This document shows positions 47,001-56,973 of a stretch of DNA of 64,000 nucleotides, in pieces. The translations under genes and the position numbers were made by a program. Source of the DNA: a bacterium (lineage in GTDB: Bacteria; Bacillota; Sulfobacillia; UBA995); NCBI GenBank assembly GCA_031082145.1, contig JAVHLP010000001.1:211249-275248 (forward strand), written 5' to 3'. The notes under the pieces are model-generated. The model saw only the letters and a list, made by a program, of their open reading frames with translations, had not been told where the DNA came from and did no database searches. Every line of letters begins with the position of its first letter. Position 1 is the stretch's first letter.

Positions 47001-47741
47001 ATGACTTCCTTCCGACACCGGCCGGCCCGGGGAGGACCCCGGGGGACCTGCCTCTTCCTTCACGGGGCGGGAGGCTCCTCGCTGGTCTGGCTCCGCCAGC
47101 TAAGGAGCCTGCCGCCGGGCTGGGCGGCAGTGGCCCCGGACTTGCCGGGACCCGGAGCACGGCCCGCCACAGTCGAGGAGTACACAGTCTGCTTACAGGA
47201 GTTCCTCGCTTGCCGGCCCCTGGCCGGTCCCCGCCTGGTGGCGGTGGGCCACTCCCTTGGCGGCGCAATAGCCCTGACCCTGGCTCTCAACCCGTCCGTG
47301 GCGACCGCCGGGCTGGTACTGGTCGGAACGGCCGCCCGCTTCGGCGGCGACCCTAACTTCCTGGGGCGATTCCTGGCCGGAGACCACCGTCTTGCCTTCG
47401 GCCCCGGGGCGCCGCCAGCACTGGTGGAGGCAAGTTTCACCCGCTGGCAGCAAGGGGACCTGGAGACGGCCCGAGCGGCCTTCACCGCCGCGGGCCGCTT
47501 CGACGCCCGTGCCCGCCTCAGCGCCGTGAGCCAACCCACCCTGGTCATCTGCGGGACCGAGGACCGCTTCACGCCTCCCCCCCTCTCGCAGGAACTCGCC
47601 CGGGGCATCGCCGGGGCCCGGCTGGAACTCATACCCGGGGTGGGGCACATGCCCATGTTGGAGCGTCCGGGGGAGTTCAACCGGCTGCTGGGGAGCTTCC
47701 TGGAGCGGGTTGCCACGCTACCCCCTGGGCCGTTATGCTAA
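47001..47741 (+). CDS. alpha/beta fold hydrolase
   Basis: 246 aa; FLHGAGGSSLVW, VGHSLGGAIAL, GVGHMPMLERP. Confidence 0.92.
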   Translation: MTSFRHRPARGGPRGTCLFLHGAGGSSLVWLRQLRSLPPGWAAVAPDLPGPGARPATVEEYTVCLQEFLACRPLAGPRLVAVGHSLGGAIALTLALNPSVATAGLVLVGTAARFGGDPNFLGRFLAGDHRLAFGPGAPPALVEASFTRWQQGDLETARAAFTAAGRFDARARLSAVSQPTLVICGTEDRFTPPPLSQELARGIAGARLELIPGVGHMPMLERPGEFNRLLGSFLERVATLPPGPLC

Positions 47742-47757
47742 CAGGGGAGGGAGTCCT

Positions 47758-48525
47758 GTGAACCGCCCGTTCATCGTGGTCCAGGTAGCCGCCTCAGCAG
47801 ATGGCAGGATAGCCATCGGCCCCAACCTTACCATGTGGGACGAGATGGACGACCCGAGGACTCAGGTCCCGGGAGGTCGGGAATTCTGGGACGAGGTGGC
47901 AAGCAAGCTCGATTCGCTCCACCAGCCCCAGGCGGACATGCTGGGCAGCAACTCACTCGTGAGGGAGGGAGAAGAACTCAGCCCTCTGCCTCCCGCGGAC
48001 GGTGACCCGGATATCCTCTACCAGGACTTCCTGCCGGAGGCAGTCCTCCACCGGCCGGGCGGCCGCGGGTGGCTGGTGGTGGTCGACGGCCGCGGCCGGG
48101 TGAGAAGCGGGTACACCGGGGGAGACGACAGGCCGGGGTGGCACATGCTGCACCTGGTAACCCGGAGCGTCGACCTTAGTTACCTGGCCTTCCTCCGCCG
48201 CCGGGGCGTTCCCTACCTGGTTTCCGGCGAGCGGCACGTCGATCTTGGCTCCGCCATGGAGAAGATGAAGACCAGGCTCCGGGTGAACTGCCTGGTGACC
48301 ACCGCCGGCGGCCGGCTGGCCGGCGCATTGCTCAGGGCCGGGCTCGTGGACGAAGTCAACCTCATCCTGCACCCGCGGCTATACGGCGGGTGTAGTACAC
48401 CGTGCCTGTTTGACTCGCCGGACCTGCGACCGGGGGAGTGGCCTACCCGCCTGGAGCTTATCGCGACTCACGCCGCGGAGAGCGGGTCGGTATGGCTCCG
48501 CTACGGAGTGACCCGCGAGGGATGA
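47758..48525 (+). CDS. RibD C-terminal/dihydrofolate-reductase-like family protein
   Basis: 255 aa; VQVAASADGRIAIGP, VTTAGGRLAGALLRAGLVDEVNLILHPRLYGG; GTG start. Confidence 0.82.
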   Translation: MNRPFIVVQVAASADGRIAIGPNLTMWDEMDDPRTQVPGGREFWDEVASKLDSLHQPQADMLGSNSLVREGEELSPLPPADGDPDILYQDFLPEAVLHRPGGRGWLVVVDGRGRVRSGYTGGDDRPGWHMLHLVTRSVDLSYLAFLRRRGVPYLVSGERHVDLGSAMEKMKTRLRVNCLVTTAGGRLAGALLRAGLVDEVNLILHPRLYGGCSTPCLFDSPDLRPGEWPTRLELIATHAAESGSVWLRYGVTREG

Positions 48526-48540
48526 TCCCGCGGGCAGGAC

Positions 48541-49239
48541 TCAGCCGGTCGCCCCCCACTCCCGGCAGAGCTTCGACACCGCCTTCTTCTCAATGCGGGA
48601 CACGTACGAGCGGGAAATGCCCAGCATCCTCGCTATCTCCCGTTGGGTGCGCTTCATGCCGTTGGTCAGCCCGTATCGGAGCTCGATCACCAGTCGCTCC
48701 TTCTTGGTGAGAACCGCCAGCTTCTCGCGCAGCCGTTCGGCGTCCATCCCGGCGCCTACGACCTCCGGCACCGGGTCGTCGTCGGTCCGGAGCACGTCGA
48801 GGAAGGTGATCTCGTTTCCCTCCCGGTCGGTGCCGATGGGGTCGTAGAGCGACACCTCGGCGCGGGTGCGCTTGAGAGATCGGAGGTACATCAAGATCTC
48901 GTTCTCGATGCAGCGGGCGGCGTAGGTGGCCAGGCGGGTCCCCTTGCCCCGATCGTAGGTCGTTATTCCCTTGATCAGGCCGACTGTACCGATCGAGATG
49001 AGGTCCTCCACATCCTGCCCGGTGTTGTCGAACTTCTTGACGATGTGGGCGACCAGGCGCAGGTTACGTTCGACCAGCACTCCTCGCGCCACCTCGTCGC
49101 CGCCGGCGAGCCGCTCCAGAAAGTGCGCTTCTTCCTCCTCGGACAAGGGGTGGGGAAAGGTGTTTCCCGTGAGGTAGCCGGACAGCAACCCGAGGGTGGG
49201 AGCCCAAGCCAGGAGGTTCGCGAGGATCCCCGGTGCCAC
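48541..49239 (-). CDS. sigK: sporulation RNA polymerase sigma factor SigK
   Basis: 232 aa; PLSEEEEAHFLERLAGGDEVARGVLVERNLRLVAHIVKKFDNTGQDVEDLISIGTVGLIKGI; hydrophobic pro-sequence; uninterrupted. Confidence 0.9.
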   Translation of the reverse strand: MAPGILANLLAWAPTLGLLSGYLTGNTFPHPLSEEEEAHFLERLAGGDEVARGVLVERNLRLVAHIVKKFDNTGQDVEDLISIGTVGLIKGITTYDRGKGTRLATYAARCIENEILMYLRSLKRTRAEVSLYDPIGTDREGNEITFLDVLRTDDDPVPEVVGAGMDAERLREKLAVLTKKERLVIELRYGLTNGMKRTQREIARMLGISRSYVSRIEKKAVSKLCREWGATG

Positions 49240-49378
49240 GCCGTCTCCCCCTCCGGTGAATGACCCTACAGTATAGGAGGGAGAAAGGCTTCAGCGTGCC
49301 TGTCCGGGGGAAGCCAATGCTAGCCAGGTCTGGCAGGAAGCAGTCACGCGGGCGCCGGGACGCAGCCGATCACGCCCG

Positions 49379-50452
49379 TCAGCGGAACCCCGCCCCATAC
49401 TTGGCGGCGTTGCGTTCGTGCTCGGCCAGCGTGAAGCTGAAGACATGGGAACCGTCGCCCCGGGAGACGAAGTAGAGGTACTTCACGTCCGCCGGGTAGA
49501 GGGCGGCCTGGAGTGAGGCCTGGCCGGGGGCGGCTATGGGACCCGGGGGCAGTCCGGCGTAACGGTAGGTGTTGTAGGGAGAGTCCACCTCGAGATCGGC
49601 CAGGGTCAATGGGTCACGGCCGGTTCTGGCCAATGCGTAGATGACGGTCGCGCAGGAATCGAGCTTGATGCTCTTCTTCAGGCGGTTATGAAAGACGGCG
49701 GCGATGAGGGGCCGCTCATCAGCGACTTGAGCTTCCCGTTCGATCATCGAGGCCAAGGTCATCACCTGGTGTACTTCCATCCCCAGTTCGCGGGTCCGCT
49801 CCACGAACTCCGCCGTGACCAGCGAGTCCATCCGGGCTCGCATGGTGGCCAGGATCTGGAATTCGGTGACCCCCCGGGGAAGCAGGTAAGTGTCGGGGAA
49901 CAAATAGCCCTCCAGGGGCTCCCGGATCTGAGCGTCAGCCGGCAGCCAAGCCGGCCGCAGGCGGGGGTCATCGAGAAGGGCCAGGAAGCTGTCAAGATCC
50001 CCCCATCCCCGCTCGGCGAGGAGGTTCATCGCTTGGCGCACCGTCAATCCTTCGGGGATGGTGACCGGATAATGCACGACGTGGCCACGCAGCAAGTGCG
50101 ATACGATCTCGTAGGTGCTCATAGCCGGCCCCAGCCGGTACTCCCCGGCCTTTAGCGCCACGTCATCTCCCCTGAATCGCAGCAGCAGCCGGAAGAAGAA
50201 CTGGTCGCGGATGAGTCCCTCGCGCTCGAGCAGGACCGCAACGTCGCGAGAGGTGGCCCCCGGGGGTATGGTCAGGAGCACTTGGCGGTCGGAACCCGGC
50301 TCCAGCGGAGCCAGCATGAGCCATGCTGAGATGCCGGCCAGGGCGGCCGAGGTGATGAGGGCCAGCAGCACTCGCCGCCAGCGCCAACTGCCGGCCCATA
50401 TCCGCCGCACCCGGCATCGTGTGGACCGGGAAGCCCGAGGATCCTTGGACAT
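49379..50452 (-). CDS. mltG: endolytic transglycosylase MltG
   Basis: 357 aa; FLFRLL-type N-term, EGYLFPDTYLLPRG, ASMIEREAQVADERPLIAAVFHNRL. Confidence 0.95.
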   Translation of the reverse strand: MSKDPRASRSTRCRVRRIWAGSWRWRRVLLALITSAALAGISAWLMLAPLEPGSDRQVLLTIPPGATSRDVAVLLEREGLIRDQFFFRLLLRFRGDDVALKAGEYRLGPAMSTYEIVSHLLRGHVVHYPVTIPEGLTVRQAMNLLAERGWGDLDSFLALLDDPRLRPAWLPADAQIREPLEGYLFPDTYLLPRGVTEFQILATMRARMDSLVTAEFVERTRELGMEVHQVMTLASMIEREAQVADERPLIAAVFHNRLKKSIKLDSCATVIYALARTGRDPLTLADLEVDSPYNTYRYAGLPPGPIAAPGQASLQAALYPADVKYLYFVSRGDGSHVFSFTLAEHERNAAKYGAGFR

Positions 50453-50481
50453 GGTAGCCGCCTTGTCAGCCGAGCGAGATC

Positions 50482-50793
50482 TCAGATGTCGCCCTCTTCT
50501 TCGTCGAGCAGGTCCTCCCCTTCCTCGTCCAGGAGTTCGTCCCAGGCGTCAGCCACGCGGTCCCATTCCTCATCGTCCTCTACCTGAATGAGGACGTCCT
50601 TGCCGTCGGAGTCGGTCTCCATGCGCAGGATGACGGCTTCCTCGGAGTCCTCGTCCTCCTCCCCGCAGGGTATCAAGACGGCGTACCGGCGCCCGTCGAC
50701 CTCGAGAACATCCATCAGCTCGAACTCGTGCTCTTCGCCGTCTTCATCGGTGAGGACGATCGTGTCTTCCCGTTCCTCCGCCAAGTCTACCAC
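50482..50793 (-). CDS. DUF1292 domain protein
   Basis: 103 aa; acidic; IVLTDEDGEEHEFELMDVLEVDGRRYAVLIP; ruvX-mltG context. Confidence 0.9.
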   Translation of the reverse strand: MVDLAEEREDTIVLTDEDGEEHEFELMDVLEVDGRRYAVLIPCGEEDEDSEEAVILRMETDSDGKDVLIQVEDDEEWDRVADAWDELLDEEGEDLLDEEEGDI

Positions 50794-50841
50794 TCCGATC
50801 CTCTCACAGTGTAAACATCTTACTGGCCGATACGCCCGAAG

Positions 50842-51273
50842 TCAAGGCGCACCAGGCGATCGCCTCCGGTCCAGGTAAGCCTGCAGGATCAGGCAAGCCG
50901 CCGCCTGATCCACCAGGCCCTTGCGCCGGGTCCGACCAACGTTGGCCTCCAGCAGGCTGCGAGTTGCGGCGGCCGTAGACAGCCGCTCGTCCCACGTCTC
51001 TACCGGCAGACCGGTGATCTGACGCAGTCGTTCGGCAAAGGCTTGAGCGCGGCGGGCCTGATCTCCGGCGGTGCCGTCCATCCGCAGTGGCAGGCCTACG
51101 ACGATCCGCCCCACCCCGATCTCCCGGGCCAACCGGGCGAGGCGTTGGAGATCGAGGCGTCGCCCCTCACGCTTCAGAACCCCGTACGGCTGGGCCACCC
51201 GGCCGGTCTCATCGCTGAGGGCCAGCCCCAGCCTAACGTCTCCCAGGTCGATGGCCAGCACTCTTTCCGACAC
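50842..51273 (-). CDS. ruvX: Holliday junction resolvase RuvX/YqgF
   Basis: 143 aa; LAIDLGDVRLGLALSDETG, VGLPLRMDGT, DERLSTAAA. Confidence 0.94.
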   Translation of the reverse strand: MSERVLAIDLGDVRLGLALSDETGRVAQPYGVLKREGRRLDLQRLARLAREIGVGRIVVGLPLRMDGTAGDQARRAQAFAERLRQITGLPVETWDERLSTAAATRSLLEANVGRTRRKGLVDQAAACLILQAYLDRRRSPGAP

Positions 51274-52221
51274 CTAGACCACCCGGATGCAGAAGTGGGG
51301 GCAGGCTGCCCCGCAGTACCCGCACAGGATACATGCCGCCGGATCGGCTACCGGCTTGCCCTCTAACAGTTCCAGAGCTCCCTGCGGGCAGGCCTCCACG
51401 CACCGCCCGCAGCCGGCGCAGTCCTCCTCCACCCGCACCCGCCGCGGGATGCTCGCCAGTCGGCATGAGGAGGCGGCCGGGATCTCCTCTCCGGCCAGGA
51501 TGGCCAGGTTCGCCTCGAGTTCAGCCACGTCCCTCATGCCAACAGCTACCGCGTCCACACCGGGCAGGGCGGCGACATAGGCCAGGGCGGCCGGCGCTTC
51601 CTCGCGCAGGAGACCCCCTCCCAGGGCTTTCATGGCGTAGATGCCCTTCCCTTCACCATGGGCAGACTCCACCGCCCGCAGCATGGCCGGGAGGTCACCC
51701 CCTCGGATACCCAGCCCGGCCCGGTTGATCAGGGGATGGATGACATCAATCAACGGGTGGGTGGCGGCGGCCTCCACGGCAGCGACCGCATGAGCGGAAA
51801 CCCCGATGGCCTTCACCCGGCCCTCATCCCGCTGCTCGGCAAGGTATTCCAGCGCCGGCCGGTGCCCTTCCAGGGTGGCTGCCGACTCCTGTTCATGCAG
51901 CAGGAAGAGGTCTACCCAACTCACTCCCAACTCCGTGAGTGCCCGGTCCAGGCTGCGGCGCGCACCCTCGCGGGTGTGGGCGTAAGTCTTGGTCGCCAGG
52001 ACGGGCGGCGTCTGCATCCGGCGTACCAGGGCTGCCAGGTAGGAATAGGTCCCGTAGCTCTCGGCGGTATCGAAGAAATTCACCCCCCGGGCCACGGCCT
52101 CCTCCAGGAGACCCTCCCCGGCGGCAAGAGGCAAGTCAGCCTGCAGGGGACCAATGGCGAGGGTTCCGAAACAGAGCCGCGACACCCGCAGTCCAGTCCG
52201 GCCCAGGAAGCGGTATTCCAT
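51274..52221 (-). CDS. aldo/keto reductase with C-terminal 4Fe-4S domain
   Basis: start at MEYRFLGRTGLRVSRLCFG; FFDTAESYGTY; CAGCGRCVEACPQGALEL and CILCGYCGAACP. Confidence 0.92.
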   Translation of the reverse strand: MEYRFLGRTGLRVSRLCFGTLAIGPLQADLPLAAGEGLLEEAVARGVNFFDTAESYGTYSYLAALVRRMQTPPVLATKTYAHTREGARRSLDRALTELGVSWVDLFLLHEQESAATLEGHRPALEYLAEQRDEGRVKAIGVSAHAVAAVEAAATHPLIDVIHPLINRAGLGIRGGDLPAMLRAVESAHGEGKGIYAMKALGGGLLREEAPAALAYVAALPGVDAVAVGMRDVAELEANLAILAGEEIPAASSCRLASIPRRVRVEEDCAGCGRCVEACPQGALELLEGKPVADPAACILCGYCGAACPHFCIRVV

Positions 52222-52226
52222 ACAGC

Positions 52227-52922
52227 CTACCTGCGCTCCTGAGCCGACCGGAGCCGCAGCATAGGAGCCAGGATCACCCCGGCCAGGAAACCGCCGACAT
52301 GCGCCCACCAGGCGACCAACTGGCCCACCTCGCTTACTCCCACCAAGGCTCCGATCCCGTTGACGAGCTGCAGCACCAGCCATACGAGCAGGAAGAAGAC
52401 GGCCGGCACTTCGGCCAGGTGGAGGAAGAACCCCAGCGGTACCAGGGCCAGGATACGGGCCCGGGGGAAGCTAACCAGGTAAGCCCCCAGCACTCCGGCC
52501 ACCGCCCCGCTGGCCCCCACCACCGGACGGTCCGAGAGAGGGTTGGCCAGGGCGTGGCCCAGGCTAGCGGCCACGCCGCAGAGCAGGTAGAACGCGAGGT
52601 AGCGCCAATGACCCAGCCGGTCCTCCACGTTGTCGCCGAAGACCCAGAGGTACACCATGTTGCCGAGAACGTGCATCCAGCCGCCGTGCAGGAACATCGC
52701 GGCCACCAAGGGCACCACCAGCCCCGGCAGAGCCTCGGCGGGAGCCGCCCAGTTGACCCCAACCAGGCTGGCGGGGACAAACCCGTACTGCAGGAGCACC
52801 GCCAGTGCCTGACGGGGAGTGAGCATGAGGGTATAGATCCAGACAACCAGGTTCACGGCAATCAAGGTCACGTTGACGATGGGGAAGGTGTGAGAGCGGG
52901 TACTGTCCCGCAGCGGGATCAC
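52227..52922 (-). CDS. rhomboid family intramembrane serine protease
   Basis: 231 aa; MFLHGGWMHVLGNMVYLWVFGDNVEDRLG, VVGASGAVAGVLGAYLV, WWAHVGGFLAG. Confidence 0.95.
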   Translation of the reverse strand: MIPLRDSTRSHTFPIVNVTLIAVNLVVWIYTLMLTPRQALAVLLQYGFVPASLVGVNWAAPAEALPGLVVPLVAAMFLHGGWMHVLGNMVYLWVFGDNVEDRLGHWRYLAFYLLCGVAASLGHALANPLSDRPVVGASGAVAGVLGAYLVSFPRARILALVPLGFFLHLAEVPAVFFLLVWLVLQLVNGIGALVGVSEVGQLVAWWAHVGGFLAGVILAPMLRLRSAQERR

Positions 52923-52970
52923 CGGCGTCCTCCCCTCCCGGCCGGGCCAGGACTGCGAGACACCCCAAGC

Positions 52971-53249
52971 CTATCCTTCCTCAACGTACTTGCGAACAAG
53001 CTCCTCCAGCAGTTCGTCTCTTTCCACCTTGCGTACCAGGTTGCGCGCGCTCTGGTGGCTGGTGATGTAGGCCGGGTCGCCCGACAGAAGGTAGCCGACG
53101 ATCTGGTTGATGGGGTTGTAGCCCTTCTGCTTCAGGGCAGCGTACACTTTGAGGAGGATGTCCCGGGCCTGGCACACCTCGTCCGTTCGGACCTGGTACA
53201 TCATTGTCTTCTCGTGCTCGCCATCAGTCAACCGCATCGCCCCCGTCAA
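52971..53249 (-). CDS. IreB family regulatory phosphoprotein
   Basis: 92 aa; [55 protein letters not shown]. Confidence 0.95.
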   Translation of the reverse strand: MTGAMRLTDGEHEKTMMYQVRTDEVCQARDILLKVYAALKQKGYNPINQIVGYLLSGDPAYITSHQSARNLVRKVERDELLEELVRKYVEEG

Positions 53250-53337
53250 GCGTGTCCCCCTCTATTCTAACTCTCCTTCCCTCCCCATGCAAAGATCTCC
53301 TGCGGGCGTGCTCCCCGGGGCTAATCCAGTATGCCCC

Positions 53338-56004
53338 TCAGCTGACGGTATCGCCTAGCATCCGCCGGGCCTCGGCCAGGCCGGCGGCAAGGGCCGCTTC
53401 CGTATGATCGGGCTGGGAGCCCCCGGCCTGAGCCATGTCCGGCCGCCCGCCACCTCCCCCGCCGACCTCGCGGGCAGCCAGGGCTATCAACCGGCCCGCG
53501 TGCACCCCCCGCGCCACCAGGTCGGCGGTCACCGCCGCCACCAACTGGACCCGATCGCGGTCCCGGGCCGCCAGGATCGCCACCCCGGAACCGATCCGCT
53601 CTCGCACGATGTCGCTCACCGCCCGCAAGGCTTCCTGCCCTTCAAGGGCCACTACCGCCGCCACCAGCCGGCTGTCGCCCGCCTGGACCGCACTCCCCAG
53701 AGCCTTCTCCGCCTCCATTACCGCCAGCCGCCCCTGGGCCTGCTCCAGCCGGCGTTCGCTATCCCGGCAGTGCTCGACGAGTTCACTCACCCGGGCCGGT
53801 ACGTCATCTACGGCCGTCTTGAGGAATCCGGCCACGCCCGCCAGGCAAGACTCGGTCTTGGCCAGGTAGGATAACAGCCCCCTCCCGGTGACAGCCTCAA
53901 CCCGGCGCAGGCCGGATCCGATGCCGGACTCGCCGACGATCTTAAACAGACCCACCTCGCCGGTGCGGCGGATGTGAGTGCCTCCGCATAGCTCCCGGCT
54001 GATCTCCCCCACACCCACAACCCTGACCCGGTCGGCGTACTTCTCCCCGAACAGGGCGATCGCACCCTCCGCCACTGCCCCCTGGTAGGAGGTTTCCCGG
54101 CACTCCACGGGCAGGTTGTGGAGTACCCACTCATTGACCAATCCCTCTACCCGGGCGACTTCATCTGCGGTCATCGGCTCGAAATGCACAAAGTCAAACC
54201 GGAGCCGCTCCGGGGCAACCAGTGATCCTGCCTGGGCCACGTGCTCACCCAAGGCCTTTCGCAAGGCCGCATGCAGGAGATGGGTGGCGGTGTGGTTGCG
54301 AGCCACGTCCAACCGCCGGGTGGGCTCGGCCGCCGCCTGAACGACGTCTCCCTGGCGGAGAGAGCCGCTGATCACCCGCCCGTGATGGAGCACCGGACCA
54401 TCCCCCCACCGGTGTACCGCCACGATCTGCACCTCAAGACCGTCACCGGTCAGCGTCCCCGCGTCTCCAACCTGCCCCCCCGCCTCGGCGTAGAAAGGCG
54501 TGCGGTCGAGAATCACTTCAACCTCTGCCGGGGCGGCAGCCTCGTCCACCGGCCTGCCCTGTTCCAGCAGAACCAGCACCCGGCATTCCCCCTCCGTCCG
54601 TTCGTAGCCCACGAAGACGGTCGGTTCGGCGTCGGCCAGGACTGCCCGCAGTTCAGCCTCAATCTGTAGGTCTTCGTCGGTCCGGGCGGAGCGGCCCCGC
54701 TCTCGTTGGCGCTCCATCGCCGCCGCAAAGCCCGCCCGGTCAACCTCCAGGCCGTGCTCCCCAGCGATATCCTCGGCCAGGTCCAGGGGGAAACCAAAGG
54801 TGTCGTGGAGGATGAACACCTCATCCCCGGCCAGTTCCCTCCGCCCCTGGCTCCGTGCCGCCTCCACCATCTCCTCCGCCCGCCGGAGCCCGGCCGCCAG
54901 AGTACCGGTGAATCTCTCCTCCTCAGCCCGGATGACTCGTCCCACAAAGCCGGCCCTGACGCCCAACTCCGGGTAGGCCTCGCCCATTATCCGCACGACC
55001 ACCGGAACCAGGCCCTCGAGGAATGGTTCCTCCAGACCCAGCACCCGGCCGAAACGGACCGCCCGCCGGAGGATTCGGCGGACCACATAGCCGCGACCTT
55101 CGTTGCCGGGAACTGCCCCGTCACCGATGAGGAAAGTGCAGGTCCGCACGTGATCGGCGATGACCCGGAACGGAAACCCGGCCGGCCCGGGATCGTAGCC
55201 CCTGCCGGTGCGCTCTTCCAGGGCGCAGAGCAGGGGCCGGAAGAGGTCAGTCTCGTAGTTCGAGGCGGCCCCCTGCAACACCGAGGCAACCCGCTCCAGA
55301 CCCATCCCCGTGTCGATGCTAGGCCGGGGTAGCGGGGTCATGGCGCCGTCCTGATCCCGGTCGAACTGCATGAACACCAGGTTCCATATCTCCAGCCAGC
55401 GATCGCAATCGCAGACCCCTATGCCACAGTCGGGCCTGCCGCAGCCGGCCTCCGGGCCGCGGTCATACACCATTTCCGAGCACGGACCGCACGGGCCGGT
55501 ATCCCCCATCGACCAGAAGTTGTCCTTCTCGCCGAGGCGCACGATGCGGCCGGCCGGCACCCCCGCCACCTTCCGCCAGAGTCCGAAGGCCTCTTCGTCG
55601 TCCCGGTAGATTGTCGGCCAGACTCGGTCCGGTTCGAGTCCGAGCTTGTCGGTGACGAACTCCCAGGCGAAGCCTATGGCCTGCTCCTTGAAGTAGTCGC
55701 CAAAGGAGAAGTTCCCCAGCATCTCAAAGAAGGTATGATGGCGAGCGGTACGGCCAACCTGGTCCAAGTCGTTGTGCTTGCCTCCCGCGCGAACGCACTT
55801 CTGGGAAGTCACCGCCCGCCGGTAGGGACGGGCTTCCAGCCCCAGGAATACATCCTTAAACTGGACCATGCCGGCATTGGTGAAGAGCAGGGTCGGGTCA
55901 CCCTGTGGGACCAGCGACGAACTGGCCACCCTGGCGTGTCCCCTCGCCTCGAAGTAGCTCAGAAACCGCTCCCGGATTTCGTTTCCGGTCGTCATGCAAG
56001 ACAC
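53338..56004 (-). CDS. alaS: alanyl-tRNA synthetase
   Basis: 888 aa; IRERFLSYFEARGHARVASSSLVPQGDPTLLFTNAGMVQFKDVFLG, HTATHLLHAALR, CGGTHIRRTGEVG. Confidence 0.97.
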   Translation of the reverse strand: MSCMTTGNEIRERFLSYFEARGHARVASSSLVPQGDPTLLFTNAGMVQFKDVFLGLEARPYRRAVTSQKCVRAGGKHNDLDQVGRTARHHTFFEMLGNFSFGDYFKEQAIGFAWEFVTDKLGLEPDRVWPTIYRDDEEAFGLWRKVAGVPAGRIVRLGEKDNFWSMGDTGPCGPCSEMVYDRGPEAGCGRPDCGIGVCDCDRWLEIWNLVFMQFDRDQDGAMTPLPRPSIDTGMGLERVASVLQGAASNYETDLFRPLLCALEERTGRGYDPGPAGFPFRVIADHVRTCTFLIGDGAVPGNEGRGYVVRRILRRAVRFGRVLGLEEPFLEGLVPVVVRIMGEAYPELGVRAGFVGRVIRAEEERFTGTLAAGLRRAEEMVEAARSQGRRELAGDEVFILHDTFGFPLDLAEDIAGEHGLEVDRAGFAAAMERQRERGRSARTDEDLQIEAELRAVLADAEPTVFVGYERTEGECRVLVLLEQGRPVDEAAAPAEVEVILDRTPFYAEAGGQVGDAGTLTGDGLEVQIVAVHRWGDGPVLHHGRVISGSLRQGDVVQAAAEPTRRLDVARNHTATHLLHAALRKALGEHVAQAGSLVAPERLRFDFVHFEPMTADEVARVEGLVNEWVLHNLPVECRETSYQGAVAEGAIALFGEKYADRVRVVGVGEISRELCGGTHIRRTGEVGLFKIVGESGIGSGLRRVEAVTGRGLLSYLAKTESCLAGVAGFLKTAVDDVPARVSELVEHCRDSERRLEQAQGRLAVMEAEKALGSAVQAGDSRLVAAVVALEGQEALRAVSDIVRERIGSGVAILAARDRDRVQLVAAVTADLVARGVHAGRLIALAAREVGGGGGGRPDMAQAGGSQPDHTEAALAAGLAEARRMLGDTVS

Positions 56005-56019
56005 CTCCAGCGAATCGGA

Positions 56020-56278
56020 AGCCCTCCGCCCCTTTGGCAGGGGCGAGAGGGCTCTTCTCGCGGTACCACCCCGCTTGCACCCGGGCCTCCCGGCCCGGGC
56101 CTTTCCGGATCCGCCGGCGGCGTCTCCGGCTGCGCGCTAACGGGCGCACCCGCCGGCCTCAGCGGCTGGACGGCTCAGGGGCGGCTCCGGGCAGCCTTTC
56201 CCGGGGATCTCGCAGCCGGGGATCCCCTCTCTGGAGGGCGCTACCGCCCGGTTCTCCCTTCCTAGCCTCGCTCAACCA
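56020..56278 (-). promoter_or_regulatory. T-box leader of alaS
   Basis: minus strand AAGCGGGGTGGTACCGCGAGAAGAGCCCTCTCG with downstream GC-rich hairpin AGCCCTCTCGCCCCT...AGGGGCGGAGGGCT. Confidence 0.9.
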
Positions 56279-56280
56279 GG

Positions 56281-56310
56281 ATTATACCCCGGGGCGGGTT
56301 CGTCGGTCAA
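56281..56310 (-). promoter_or_regulatory. sigma-A-like promoter of alaS T-box transcript
   Basis: minus strand TTGACC-N18-TATAAT. Confidence 0.75.
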
Positions 56311-56350
56311 CGCTCATGGCCCCGGAGTGTCGCTCATGGCCCCGGAGGAC
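56311..56350. repeat. two 20-bp direct repeats upstream of alaS -35
   Basis: CGCTCATGGCCCCGGAGTGT / CGCTCATGGCCCCGGAGGAC, 17 identical leading bases. Confidence 0.85.
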
Positions 56351-56430
56351 ATCGTCAGGTCCCGTCGAATACCGGCACGGAGCGGCGGGGAATCGGCCGC
56401 CCACCGCCGCACCCGGATGGGGTGAATGCC

Positions 56431-56973
56431 GTGGACCGGCCACTGCTCTCGATCCTCGACCAGGCTTACGATCGCCGTTCCTGGCACGGAACCAGCCTGC
56501 GGGGGTCGCTTCGCCGCGTATCCTCACCGCAGGCGGCTTGGCGGCCCGCTCCCGGCCGGCACAACATCGGGGAACTTGTGGTTCACTGCGCGTACTGGAA
56601 GTACGCGGTGTGGCGGCGGCTGGCCGGCGGGGCGCGGGGGTCTTTTCCGCTCCAGGGATCCAACTGGTTCGCCCGTGCCGGGGACGCCGGTGAGGATGCG
56701 TGGCGAGCTGACGTCGCCCTGCTGGACCGGATGCACGCGATGTTGCGGGAGGCCGCGGCCGGCCTGTCCGAGAGCGAGCTGGGGCGGGTCCCCGAGGGCG
56801 GCCGGGTGACGATCTTCAACCTGCTCTCGGGCGTGGCAGCCCATGACCTCTATCATGCGGGTCAGGTCCAGTTGCTCAAGCGGCTATGGAGCGCGGCGCT
56901 CCGGCGTGAAGGTCACGGGCTGACGGAGGAGACGCAGTCAATCGGGGACAATCGGAAGGGGTGGTCGGGCTGA
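56431..56973 (+). CDS. DinB family protein
   Basis: about 180 aa; HNIGELVVHCAYWKYAVWRRL, AAHDLYHAGQVQLLKRL. Confidence 0.85.
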   Translation: MDRPLLSILDQAYDRRSWHGTSLRGSLRRVSSPQAAWRPAPGRHNIGELVVHCAYWKYAVWRRLAGGARGSFPLQGSNWFARAGDAGEDAWRADVALLDRMHAMLREAAAGLSESELGRVPEGGRVTIFNLLSGVAAHDLYHAGQVQLLKRLWSAALRREGHGLTEETQSIGDNRKGWSG

